Assembly (NCBI RefSeq): GCF_000617925.1
Contig: NZ_BAMT01000006.1
Location: forward strand, 62,001 to 126,000
Source of the DNA: Methylobacillus glycogenes JCM 2850
GTDB lineage: Bacteria > Pseudomonadota > Gammaproteobacteria > Burkholderiales > Methylophilaceae
Direction of reading: 5' to 3'
DNA: 64,000 nt
The first letter of the stretch is position 1. Each line of letters starts with the position of its first letter. The notes beneath the pieces were generated by a model. That model was not told the DNA's origin. It was given only the letters and a program-made list of their open reading frames with translations, and searched no databases. The position numbers were made by a program, and so were the translations under genes. Shown here piece after piece: positions 36,009 to 45,272 of the stretch.

Positions 36009-36781
36009 ATGAAAATTGCTACCTGGAACGTCAATTCCCTCAACGTCAGATTGCCCCATGTACTGGACTGGCTAGCTGCCGAGCAAGTCGATGTGCTTTG
36101 CCTGCAAGAGACCAAACAGGAAGACAGCAAGTTTCCCTATGCGGCGCTGAAAGAAGCAGGCTACAACGCCATTCACAGCGGGCAAAAAACCTATAACGGC
36201 GTCGCCATTATCAGCCGCATGCTCTGGAAGATGTCAGCATGGGAATTCCTGGCCTGAACGATGAGCAGAAGCGTGTGATTGTCGCCACGGTGCAGGGTAT
36301 CAGGATAGTCTGCGCTTACATTCCCAACGGCCAGAGCCTGGATTCGGACAAATATCAATACAAGCTGGGCTGGCTGGAAGCCCTGCATCGCTATCTGCAG
36401 GAAGAGTTGCAGCGTCATCCCAACCTGGCCTTGCTGGGTGATTACAATATCGCCCCTGCCGATGAAGATGTGCATGACCCTGCGGCCTGGGTTGGGCAGG
36501 TGCTGGTGAGTGAGCCTGAGCGTGAGGCCTTCCGGGGCTTGGTGGGTCTGGGCCTGCATGACAGCTTCCGGCTGTTTGAGCAAGAGCCAGGTAGCTTCAG
36601 CTGGTGGGATTACCGCATGGCTGGTTTCCGTCGCAATCTGGGCCTGCGCATAGACCACATCCTCGTCAGCCAGCCCTTGCTGGCACATTGCCTGCGTTGC
36701 TGGATAGACAAGGCACCACGCAAGCTGGAGCGCCCTTCAGACCATACACCTGTGGTGCTGGAGTTGAGCGCTTTACCCTAA
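36009..36781 (+). CDS. xthA: Exodeoxyribonuclease III, one apparent frameshift
   Basis: AP endonuclease and 3'-5' exonuclease in base excision repair. The repaired 257-residue protein carries [21 protein letters not shown], the metal-binding Glu in [10 protein letters not shown], the [14 protein letters not shown] motif and the catalytic [11 protein letters not shown] at the end. The frame breaks near 36218; CGCATG read as CGCCATG gives [15 protein letters not shown]. Two short overlapping fragments thus form one complete gene. Confidence 0.94.
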
Positions 36782-36851
36782 ACCAAATCCAAGCGCATTA
36801 ATGGCTCTGATTCCAAAGCCATTCAGCACAAGAGGATGCTTTTTATCGGCA

Positions 36852-37739
36852 TTAATGCTTGGCCGTGCCATGAATGCGGCCGCTGCCACCGGATTGGTAC
36901 AAAGTGCCTTGCGGATGTTGCGGGGCACGGCCTTGTTGCTGGGCTTGTACCAGGCGATGGGACAATTTATCGGCGAGGGCGGGCATCAGTCGACTCAGCG
37001 AAATATTCAGGGTGGCCATCACGCCTACGCGTATATCGCGCCCGCCTTGCTGGGCTGCTTCCAGTATGGCTTCTGCCACTTGCTGCGGATCTATCTTGGG
37101 GTCGGGCAAACGTGGTTCACGCGATAGATAATTCTTGGCGTGCTCACTGTAAGGCGTGTTCACAGCGGTGGGTTGTATCAAAACGATAGAAACCTTGCTG
37201 CTATCCATCTGCTCGGTTTCTACGCGCAGATTATCGGTAAAACCTTTGACCGCATGTTTGGAGGCAGAGTACATGCCCTGCAAAGGCAACACGCTTTCCG
37301 AAGCCTCTGAGCCTATGTTGATCAATACGCCACCACTGGCACGCAGATGCGGCAAAGCCGCCAGCGAGCCATGCACCAGGCCCCAGAAGTTGATATCAAA
37401 CAGCCTGCGGCTATCGGCTTCCAGCACATCATCCAGACGCCCATAGATACTGACACCAGCATCATTGACCCAGGTGTCTATACGACCATGGCGCGCAATG
37501 ACTTCCTGCACCACCTTATCTACATCTGCGCGTTCGGCCACATCGGCAGCGACAAAACTGGCTGAACCACCACTGGCATTGATCTCGCTGCTCAATTGCT
37601 CCAGCAGTTCGCCGCTGCGCGCCACCATGACGACTTCAGCGCCCAGTGCTGAAGCCAGAATGGCAGTGCATAGCCCGATGCCGCTGGAGGCGCCAGTGAT
37701 GACCATGACTTGTTCATTCAGGGGTTTATGTTGGGACAT
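36852..37739 (-). CDS. Short-chain dehydrogenase/reductase
   Basis: NAD(P)-dependent SDR of 295 residues. Cofactor motif TGASSGIG near residue 15, the acidic VAADVAER, the catalytic Ser in INIGSEASE and YSASK. The usual NNAG motif is VNDAGVSIYG here, with Asp for the second Asn. The C-terminal 60 residues (RLMPALADKLSHRLVQAQQQ and a Gly/Gln-rich end) are longer than a minimal SDR. Substrate unknown. Relatives are often annotated as general SDRs near sugar or quinone genes, but the neighbours here give no hint. Confidence 0.85.
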   Translation of the reverse strand: MSQHKPLNEQVMVITGASSGIGLCTAILASALGAEVVMVARSGELLEQLSSEINASGGSASFVAADVAERADVDKVVQEVIARHGRIDTWVNDAGVSIYGRLDDVLEADSRRLFDINFWGLVHGSLAALPHLRASGGVLINIGSEASESVLPLQGMYSASKHAVKGFTDNLRVETEQMDSSKVSIVLIQPTAVNTPYSEHAKNYLSREPRLPDPKIDPQQVAEAILEAAQQGGRDIRVGVMATLNISLSRLMPALADKLSHRLVQAQQQGRAPQHPQGTLYQSGGSGRIHGTAKH

Positions 37740-37926
37740 GAGCTTGCTCCTGAGAATTAGCTTGTCTCTATCCTATTCCCTCAGACTTGAAATACCATCG
37801 GAACAGCTCGCAAATCCCTGTAGGATAGCCCTTCAGGCGCTGTTGTCAGCTGGATGTCAACTTGCGGCGCTGTGAGGCGTTAACACTTTTATATCCCCTA
37901 AACGCTATCCGACAAGGAGTGCAGGC

Positions 37927-38340
37927 ATGAGCGACGATCTGGTCAATACCGGCCCGCTGTTTGATCTGCAGGCACAAACCTTGTTTGTCTACGTCAAGAT
38001 TCCCATCACCCGCCATAGTCTTGTCGACCCATTTCATCAGCGTGAATATGAACTGGCCAGCCGCTTACAGGATGCGGCGGCGGGCAACGTCATAGGCTGG
38101 GGGCAATCGGTAAGCGATGCCGCTGAAGATGGTGAGCAACATCCTCTGCACCAGCGTATAGACATCACCACGCAAAACTTGGCGCATACACGCCAGCAAC
38201 TGCGAAAAATCCTGATAGACCTTGCAGTGCCTGCAGGCACGGAAATTCACTATACGCAGGCAGGTCAGGCCTATGTGGATATCTATTTGCCACATGCCAA
38301 TAAACAGACGGGGTGGCAGTTGGGCGTAGGAGATAGCTGA
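37927..38340 (+). CDS. Hypothetical protein
   Basis: I do not recognise this 137-residue protein. It is soluble by composition, without signal peptide or membrane segment. Features: TLFVYVKIPITRHSLVDPFHQREYE, a Gly-containing VIGWGQSVSDAAEDGEQ stretch, and TGWQLGVGDS at the end. AAGGAG lies 8 bases before the ATG, which supports translation. Upstream SDR is divergent; mgtC follows after 57 bases on the same strand. Confidence 0.7.
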   Translation: MSDDLVNTGPLFDLQAQTLFVYVKIPITRHSLVDPFHQREYELASRLQDAAAGNVIGWGQSVSDAAEDGEQHPLHQRIDITTQNLAHTRQQLRKILIDLAVPAGTEIHYTQAGQAYVDIYLPHANKQTGWQLGVGDS

Positions 38341-38397
38341 CTTGTCCATATTGGCTGAATTCACGCACAATAGTGCGCTGCCATTTCGAAAGCCCGT

Positions 38398-39087
38398 ATG
38401 CACGATTTCGCCCTGATTGCCTTGCATCTCGCCAGCGCCTTGCTGGCGGGGGGCGTCATTGGGCTGGAGCGCAGTTTTCATGGCCGTCCGGCCGGCTTCC
38501 GCACCCATAGTCTAGTTTGTCTGGCATCCAGCCTGCTCATGCTGCTCACCTTGTTCCAGTGGGATTTACTGCCTGATGTGCCGCGGGAAAGCATCAATGC
38601 CGACCCCACGCGTATGGCGCAAGGCATCATGACCGGCATAGGTTTCCTGGGCGCTGGGGTGATCTTCAAGGAAGGTTACACCGTACGCGGGCTGACTACG
38701 GCAGCCTCAATCTGGATCACGGCTGCCATAGGCATCATGCTGGGCATGGGTTTCTTCTTCCCTGCCGTTTTGACCACCTTGTTGACGCTGGGCGTGCTAT
38801 CACTATTCCGCTGGATAGAGGTGCGCCTGCCCTCGCACTACTATGCGCATTATCTCGTGTGTTTTGATCGCCATGATTATATGGACGAGCCCGAGCTGCG
38901 GCGCTTTATAGACAAGCAGGGCTTTACCATAGCCAATATGAGTTATGCCCTGAATCATGATGGCACCACCATGGAGTACAGCATGATACTGCGCAGCTCC
39001 AGCCAGGCGCATATGGCTACCCTGGCCAAGGCCATGCTCAATATGGACATGGTGAAGTCTTTCCGCCTGGCACCTACGCGCGATTGA
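38398..39087 (+). CDS. MgtC/SapB family membrane protein
   Basis: Inner-membrane protein of 229 residues with four to five N-terminal membrane segments and a C-terminal cytoplasmic ACT-like domain. The family signature is GGVIGLERSFHGRPAGFRTHSLVCLASSL (in two parts), GIMTGIGFLGAGVIFKEG and VRGLTTAASIWITAAIGIMLG. MgtC of Salmonella inhibits F-type ATPase and helps in low magnesium; environmental members are poorly characterised. No magnesium-sensing leader is evident upstream. Confidence 0.9.
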   Translation: MHDFALIALHLASALLAGGVIGLERSFHGRPAGFRTHSLVCLASSLLMLLTLFQWDLLPDVPRESINADPTRMAQGIMTGIGFLGAGVIFKEGYTVRGLTTAASIWITAAIGIMLGMGFFFPAVLTTLLTLGVLSLFRWIEVRLPSHYYAHYLVCFDRHDYMDEPELRRFIDKQGFTIANMSYALNHDGTTMEYSMILRSSSQAHMATLAKAMLNMDMVKSFRLAPTRD

Positions 39088-39171
39088 TGCCAGGTACAGC
39101 GTCATGCCTAGGCATAAAGTTATGCACTCACTGAATGCTAGCTGAGCGGATTTTCATGGCAAACTCTGCCT

Positions 39172-40512
39172 ATGGAACATAAACACTCTCCCCTCAGCCC
39201 GGCCTGGATAGCCCGCAGGCGCTATGAAGCCGGATACACCGGAAAAACCTTTAACTCAGATAGTCTGGATAGCGAATATCAGCGTGACCGCGCACGTATT
39301 ATTCACTCGGCGTCTTTTCGCCGCCTGCAATCCAAAACCCAGATTTTCAGCATAGGGGACAGCGATTTTTATCGCACCCGCCTCACGCATTCGCTGGAGG
39401 TCGCGCAGATAGGCTCGGGTATATGCGAGCGCTTGCGCCAAACCTATGCGCAACAATCAGAGATTCAGGCGTGGATTCCATCCATGGGCCTGATCGAAGC
39501 CATTTGCTTGGGCCATGATCTTGGGCATCCGCCTTTTGGTCATGGCGGTGAAGTAGCACTGAATTCTGTCATGCATGCCCACGGTGGCTTTGAGGGCAAT
39601 GGCCAGACCCTGCGCATAATCAGCAGGCTGGGGGAATACTCTCCCGAGCATGGGCTGGATCTCAGCAGACGCACCATGTTGGGCCTGCTGAAATATCCGG
39701 TGTTGCATCATGAAGTGGCTAATTATCCGCAAGCACCAGCACAGCAGAGTTCAAATATTGATCATGCCCAGCCACCCAAATGCCTGCATGATGATGAGGC
39801 CGATGTGCTGGAATGGATATTGGCAGCCTTCTCGCCGCAGGACAGTCTGCATTTCCGCCAGCAGCAAGCGCGTGTTGGCAAGCATGGCAAAGCGCTGCAT
39901 CAAGGCTTTGATACCTCCATCATGGAGCTGGCAGATGATATCGCCTATGGCGTGCATGATCTGGAAGATGCGCTGGCGATGGAACTGGTCAGTGCGCGGC
40001 AATGGCAGGAACTGGTGCTGCAGCCCGCGCAGGCACTGAGCACCTGCCCGCTGATGCAGGAGACGGATTTTTACCAACAGAAACTCTTCTCGGGCAGTGA
40101 CCGTGAGCGTAAACATGCCATCAGTCGCCTGGTGAATTACTTTATTGCCAATATCCGCGTCACGCAGCAAGCCGGATTTGACAGCCCAGCTTTGCAGCTA
40201 CAAGCCGAGATGGAACAAGAAGCCCACGATTTGCTGCTGATTCTGAAGAAATTCGTCATGGATGTGGTCATACGCAGGCCGCAGATTCAGGCTTTGGAGT
40301 TCAAGGGCCAGCAGATGATCATGCGCTTGTTTACTACCTTGCTAGAAAACGCCGAGCGTTTGCTACCTAGCGCCAATCTGGCGCAGTTGCAGCAGAGCGG
40401 TAATGCAGAGCGGGTGATCTGCGATTACATAGCCAGCATGACGGATATCCACGCTACGCGGCTTTATCACCGCTTATTCAGCCCAGACATAGGCTCGGTA
40501 TTTGATAAATAA
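39172..40512 (+). CDS. dgt: Deoxyguanosinetriphosphate triphosphohydrolase-like protein
   Basis: HD-domain dNTPase of 446 residues that hydrolyses dNTPs to nucleosides and triphosphate. Visible: SFRRLQSKTQIF, the HD metal site starting TRLTHSLEVAQIG, CLGHDLGHPPFGHGGE, LEVLEWILAA-type helix, and the second Asp in MELADDIAYGVHDLEDAL. Length fits the type 1/2 dGTPase-like group. Stands alone between mgtC and DUF1275. Confidence 0.92.
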   Translation: MEHKHSPLSPAWIARRRYEAGYTGKTFNSDSLDSEYQRDRARIIHSASFRRLQSKTQIFSIGDSDFYRTRLTHSLEVAQIGSGICERLRQTYAQQSEIQAWIPSMGLIEAICLGHDLGHPPFGHGGEVALNSVMHAHGGFEGNGQTLRIISRLGEYSPEHGLDLSRRTMLGLLKYPVLHHEVANYPQAPAQQSSNIDHAQPPKCLHDDEADVLEWILAAFSPQDSLHFRQQQARVGKHGKALHQGFDTSIMELADDIAYGVHDLEDALAMELVSARQWQELVLQPAQALSTCPLMQETDFYQQKLFSGSDRERKHAISRLVNYFIANIRVTQQAGFDSPALQLQAEMEQEAHDLLLILKKFVMDVVIRRPQIQALEFKGQQMIMRLFTTLLENAERLLPSANLAQLQQSGNAERVICDYIASMTDIHATRLYHRLFSPDIGSVFDK

Positions 40513-40553
40513 ATAAGTTGTTCAAATGTACATTATTTTAGCTAAACCTCGCC

Positions 40554-41237
40554 ATGAGCAGTTTGCCCGCCAGCGCCGATAACTCCATTAGCGTTGCAGC
40601 ACTGTTGACGCTATCCGGTGGCTTTCTCGATGCCTTTACCTATGTTGGCCATGGACATGTGTTTGCCAATGCCATGACCGGCAATATTGTGCTGATGGGA
40701 GTAGCGCTTGCAGGCCAGGACTGGGCGCAGGCGTTACGCCACCTGCCGCCCTTGCTCGCATTTGTGGTGGGGGTGTTTCTGGCTAATTGCCTGCGCTTGC
40801 CCAGAGTGAGAAAAGCCCTGGCCAGCCCGGCACTGGTGTGTCTGGGGCTGGAGATCGTGATACTGGGCATAGGCAGCCAATTGCCTGTAGATTTCCCCGA
40901 TGCCTGGCTGGTGCCTTGTATTGCGCTGGTGGCGGCGATGCAAAACTCCAGCTTCACACATATAGGCAGTACGCCCTATAACTCTGTGATGACCACAGGC
41001 AATCTGCGCCGCAGCATAGAGGGCTTATTCAGAGGGGCAGTGAGCAGGCATGATGGTGGGGCCTGGCGCGAGGCGCGCCTGTTTGGGCTGGTGTGTTTAT
41101 GTTTCTTGCTAGGCGCAATTGCTGGCGGCGTATGCACCCTGGCCTGGCATAACCTCGCCTTGCTGGCGCCCATGCTGATGCTGATATTGGCCTTTATCAT
41201 CTGCTTGCTGGATGCCAGACAAGCGGCATTGAATTAG
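40554..41237 (+). CDS. DUF1275 (YoaK) family membrane protein
   Basis: A 227-residue inner-membrane protein with about six segments. The opening LTLSGGFLDAFTYVGHGHVFANAMTGN (in two parts) and NSSFTHIGSTPYNSVMTTGNLRR are the DUF1275 family motifs. Function unknown. It converges with ntrX. Confidence 0.9.
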   Translation: MSSLPASADNSISVAALLTLSGGFLDAFTYVGHGHVFANAMTGNIVLMGVALAGQDWAQALRHLPPLLAFVVGVFLANCLRLPRVRKALASPALVCLGLEIVILGIGSQLPVDFPDAWLVPCIALVAAMQNSSFTHIGSTPYNSVMTTGNLRRSIEGLFRGAVSRHDGGAWREARLFGLVCLCFLLGAIAGGVCTLAWHNLALLAPMLMLILAFIICLLDARQAALN

Positions 41238-41270
41238 CTCAGTATTTGCCAGCTTATTTGCGTTGGATGC

Positions 41271-42548
41271 CTATTTGGGTTTAACACCTAGCTGCTTGAG
41301 CTTGCGGTAGAGGTGGGTGCGTTCCAGCTGCACGTTCTCAGCCACTTTGCTCATATTGCCGCCAGCCTTGACGATATGGTGCTCGAAATACAAGCGTTCA
41401 AATTCATCGCGCGCTTCACGCAGCGGCTGTTCCAGATTAAAGGCCAGCGAAACGGTCAAAGGGCTGCCCGGCCCGGGTTTGGCTTGATGCATCTGGGAAA
41501 ACTGTCCCACCACGCGATTAACATCAGCCAGGGTGATTTTCTCGCCTAGAGAAGTCTGCACCAGATTGCGGATTACGCTATCCAGCTGCGCCAGGTTGCC
41601 GGGCCAATCCGCATTGCGCAATGCATTGAGGGCGGCGATATCAAACTCTCTATACGCGGCTTCACCAGTTTCTACCATCAAGGTCACCATGGAGCGGGCC
41701 AAGTCGGGGATATCCTCGCGGTGATCTTCCAGCGCGGGTACGCCCACGGTGGTGACCGACAACGCCTGCAATAAGCCTGCGTCAAATGTATTTTCAGCTA
41801 CCAGCTGCGGCAGCGCACGTGATGTGCCACAGACTACACGTACATCGTATTTATCTGCCTTGCCCAGCAACAGCAGCAGGCCTTTTTGCTCGGTTTTGTT
41901 GAGCTCCGCCACTTCGGGAATGAAAATCAAGCCATCACTGCTTTGTTCTAGCAGTTCCAGTGGTGCTGTGGCCAGCCGTTCGGTCTCGGTCAATTCCAGC
42001 CAGGGGCTGCCGGGCTGTTGCAGGAAGCGGGCGCACAGCTCCAGGCCGCTACCCTTGGCCCCAATCAGCAACAGGCTGCTTTTCAATGCCGCCACTTGCT
42101 CCAGACGCTGGCGCAATTCGCTAATGACGGCACTTTTACCCAGATTGACCAGGTTCATGTCCGAGCGCGGTTGTTGCTCGCTGTGCTTGAGTGCAGCGTT
42201 GACGGTCTTGAGCAGTTTCTGCAGCGCGATGGGTTTCTCGAGGAAATCGAACGCGCCTATGCGCGTGGCTTCCACCGCGGTGTCTATGGTGCCGTGACCG
42301 GACATCATGACTACAGGCATGGTCAACAAGCCGCCATTGCCCCATTCCTTGAGCAGGGTGATGCCATCACAGTCCGGCATCCAGATATCAAGCAATACTA
42401 GGTCTGGCCTGGCCTGTTGGCGCCAGGTACGAGCTTCGGCGGCGTTTTCTGCCAGCCTGACCTGATAACCCTCGTCCTGCAGGATGTCTCTCAATAACTC
42501 GCGGATGCCGATTTCATCATCCACGACTAGCACTTGCCTGGCTGTCAT
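41271..42548 (-). CDS. ntrX: NtrX-like response regulator with a degenerate AAA+ domain
   Basis: Response regulator of 425 residues, partner of the membrane kinase ntrY whose stop overlaps its start. The receiver domain is intact (VVDDEIGIRELL, phosphate acceptor in LVLLDIWMPDCDG, VVMMSGHGTIDTAV). The middle AAA+ domain has lost its motifs: Walker A reads LLIGAKGSGLELC, the Walker B region reads GLIFIPEVAEL with Pro for the usual Asp, and the GAFTGA loop is absent. The C-terminal Fis-type HTH is intact (NMSKVAENVQLERTHLYRKLKQL). It should bind DNA but not drive sigma-54 transcription. Confidence 0.9.
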   Translation of the reverse strand: MTARQVLVVDDEIGIRELLRDILQDEGYQVRLAENAAEARTWRQQARPDLVLLDIWMPDCDGITLLKEWGNGGLLTMPVVMMSGHGTIDTAVEATRIGAFDFLEKPIALQKLLKTVNAALKHSEQQPRSDMNLVNLGKSAVISELRQRLEQVAALKSSLLLIGAKGSGLELCARFLQQPGSPWLELTETERLATAPLELLEQSSDGLIFIPEVAELNKTEQKGLLLLLGKADKYDVRVVCGTSRALPQLVAENTFDAGLLQALSVTTVGVPALEDHREDIPDLARSMVTLMVETGEAAYREFDIAALNALRNADWPGNLAQLDSVIRNLVQTSLGEKITLADVNRVVGQFSQMHQAKPGPGSPLTVSLAFNLEQPLREARDEFERLYFEHHIVKAGGNMSKVAENVQLERTHLYRKLKQLGVKPK

Positions 42549-44669
42549 TGCTTGCGCTCCGCTATAGGTATGGTGACAGTGACAATTGCACCGCCATGTT
42601 CTAGGTTTTCCACCTTGATCGTGCCTTTGTGTTCTTCAATGATTTTCTTGACGATGGCAAGCCCCAAGCCGGTGCCATGACGTTTGGTGGTCATATAGGG
42701 TTCAAAGGCGTGGGAGAGGATTTCGAGCGGGAAGCCTGCGCCATTATCACGCACACAGAGCTTGACCCTGTCTTCGGCCACACTACAGCCTATGGTGATG
42801 GCGGGCTGGGGATGGTTTTCCAACGCATCCTGAGCGTTCTGCAACAGGTTATGCAATACCTGGCGCAACATGCTGGCATCACCCTGTACCTTGGGCAGGT
42901 CGGCAGGAATATCCAGCTCGATATGAGCGCTGGCGGCTTCATACAAGCCCAATACATCATGTATCAGCTGCTCAAGATCTACGCTGTCGGGGTTGATGGC
43001 AGGCAGGCGCGCATATTCGCTGAACTCATTCACCATGCTTTTCATGGCATTGACCTGGCTGACAATGGTGGCGGTGGCGCGCGACAGCATTTCAGCATCC
43101 TGGGCATCGAGCTTGGCGCCCAGCTTGTGTTCCAATCGCTCTGCCGAGAGCTGGATAGGCGTCAGCGGGTTCTTGATCTCATGCGCCAAACGCCGCGCCA
43201 CTTCTGCCCAGGCGGCATCGCGCTGGGCCTGGGCCATTTGGGTAATGTCATCAAACACCACCACAAAACCGCCATCCGGGCCGCTGGGCAGGCGCGTGCC
43301 GCGCACCAGCAACACTTGCTTGCCCTGAGTGGTGCTGACTTCCATCTGCTCCTGCCATTCGCTGGCGGAGTCTGCCTTGAAATAGACTTGAATACGGTTA
43401 ACGAAACTGGCCAGTGTGGCCTGTTGCTTGGCCAGCAGCTCCAGCGGCTGATTCAGCGCCTCGTCATTAAGTGGCACGCTGAGGATATGCGAGGCGGCAT
43501 AGTTGAAGGTACGTAACTGGCCATTTTCGCCCAGCACCAGCACACCCGAGGACAAGTGGGCGAGTATGGTTTCCAGGTATCCGCGCGCGGCTTCCAGGCG
43601 CACCCGGTTGCGATCAGCAGCCTGGGTAGCGTCATCCAGCTGGCGCGTCATGCTGTTGAAAGATTGCACCAGAATGCCAAGTTCGTCCTTGCCGTGGGCG
43701 GGCAATATAGTGCCGTAATCACCACGCGCAATGGCGCGCGTGCCCTCGGCCAAAATACCTAGCGGTGCGGATAGCCTGCGGCTAAGCACAAAGGCAATGG
43801 CAATGGAGGAGAGCATGGCCAGCATCAGCACCAGGGTCAGCGTCAGCGCAAACACCTCTTTCAGTGATTCGCGACTGATGGAAAGCTCCTGATAATCCTC
43901 ATAGACATCCTGCACGGCTTCAGCCGTGTCTGACAGTGTTTTTGGCACGGGCTGCAGCAGTTGCAATACGCGGGTTTCCCCCGCCATATCATTCATGCTC
44001 ACAGGGGCCAGTACGCGCAGATAAAGACCTTTGCCCAATATGGCTCAATCACGCCATAAACATGCTGACGCCCCTGGCGTAGTTGCGGCACGCTGGGCAG
44101 CTCAGGCAGGAAGCTGGAAGGGTCACCACTGGAAAACGCTAGGATGCGGCCCTGCAAGGTGAGCAATACCGCATCACGTACGCCACTTTTCTCGCGCAGG
44201 TCATTCAGCACACTCAGGTGCAGGTTGCCAGGCTGGAAGGCCAGGGATAAAGCCATGCTCTCGGCCTTGTCTTCCATATCTGACAGCATGATATCCAGCG
44301 CACTCTGACCAAGGCGCAAGCCACCTTCAAGCGCAGCCTCTACTTTGACGTTGAACCAGGATTCGATGGAGCGGGTAAGGAAATTCACCGAGACCGCATA
44401 GACTAGCACACCGGGGATAATGGCCATCAAGCAAAGCCGCCGAGCAGGCGCAAGGTCAGGCGGCTGCCCATAATGCTATTGCGCAACTGACGGTAAAGCC
44501 GCCACAGCTGTATGCCTATGATGACAATCAAGGCCAGCGCCAACACGATATTCAGCACCAGCAGCAGCGAATAATTACTGCTGGCCGCTGCCGTGCGCGT
44601 GCTGGCGTGCGACAGCAGATACAACAGGACTGCACCCAGAGCCGCACTGATGAAGACGATGTATTTCAT
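42545..44669 (-). CDS. ntrY: NtrY-like membrane histidine kinase, two apparent frameshifts
   Basis: Sensor kinase of about 708 residues once two bases are added (near 44430, GCTTG to GCCTTG; near 44032, GCAAA to GCCAAA). It has N-terminal membrane segments (IVFISAALGAVLLYLLS, LLLVLNIVLALALIVIIG, MAIIPGVLVYAVSVNFL), a periplasmic sensor region, another segment before HAMP (TLTLVLMLAMLSSIAIAFVL), a PAS-like stretch, the HisKA box AHEIKNPLTPIQLSAERL and HATPase motifs LLQNAQDALE, DNGAGFP and GTGLGLAIVKK. It is 6 bases from the upstream DUF4390 gene and overlaps ntrX by four bases. The pair is linked to nitrogen or redox control in other bacteria. Confidence 0.93.
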
Positions 44670-44675
44670 GATGAC

Positions 44676-45272
44676 TTAATTGGCTAAAGGCGGCGTCCAG
44701 CGCAGGCGCTCGGAGACCATATTCCAATCCTCGGAGTTCAGGGTGTCGACCTGTAATGCCTTGGGTAGCTTGGATTGATCCAGGCGCATGCGTAATGCAG
44801 CCTGGTAATTTTCACCTTTTTTCAACAGGTCGGCTTCCAGCACGTGCCAGTTCTTGATGTGCGAAAGTTCTTCCTTGGCTTCCTGCAGGCTGGTAAACGA
44901 TAGCTGATGGCCATCGCGGTTGAGTAGGTATTGACGGGAAAGTGCGTGATAACTGAGGGCAACTTTGCTGGTCAGGCTGACAATTTCGTCGTCAAACCAA
45001 TAGCGTTTGAGTGCCACCAGCTGAAATTCCACCAGAAAGTTGAGTGGCATGCCCTTGTTAACGGCTTCTTCCACCGCGGGGCTGAGTATCAGGTCAAAAT
45101 CGGCATCCAGCAGGTAGATGCCTTCGCCATGCACCAGTTCAGCGGATTTGATCTCCAGGCTGCTTGGCGCCGCCAGCAGGGTGCTGGGCATCAAATTGCC
45201 GCAAATCAGGGCAAGCAACAGTAAAAGCCACAGCCTAAACTTTCTGCAGTAAAGCGTAAAAGAAGCCGTCAT
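44676..45272 (-). CDS. DUF4390 family protein
   Basis: A 198-residue exported protein with an N-terminal signal or anchor (FRLWLLLLLALICGNLMPSTLLA) and the family core IKSAELVHGEGIYLLDADFDLILSPAVEEAVNKGMPL split in two, plus WNMVSERLRW at the end. DUF4390 genes lie between rsmB and ntrY in many betaproteobacteria; function unknown. Its start overlaps the end of rsmB by 38 bases. Confidence 0.88.
   Translation of the reverse strand: MTASFTLYCRKFRLWLLLLLALICGNLMPSTLLAAPSSLEIKSAELVHGEGIYLLDADFDLILSPAVEEAVNKGMPLNFLVEFQLVALKRYWFDDEIVSLTSKVALSYHALSRQYLLNRDGHQLSFTSLQEAKEELSHIKNWHVLEADLLKKGENYQAALRMRLDQSKLPKALQVDTLNSEDWNMVSERLRWTPPLAN

Noticed and set aside
42629..43516. A 295-codon open frame opposite ntrY
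   Set aside because: Antisense shadow of a kinase gene that has all its motifs on the other strand.
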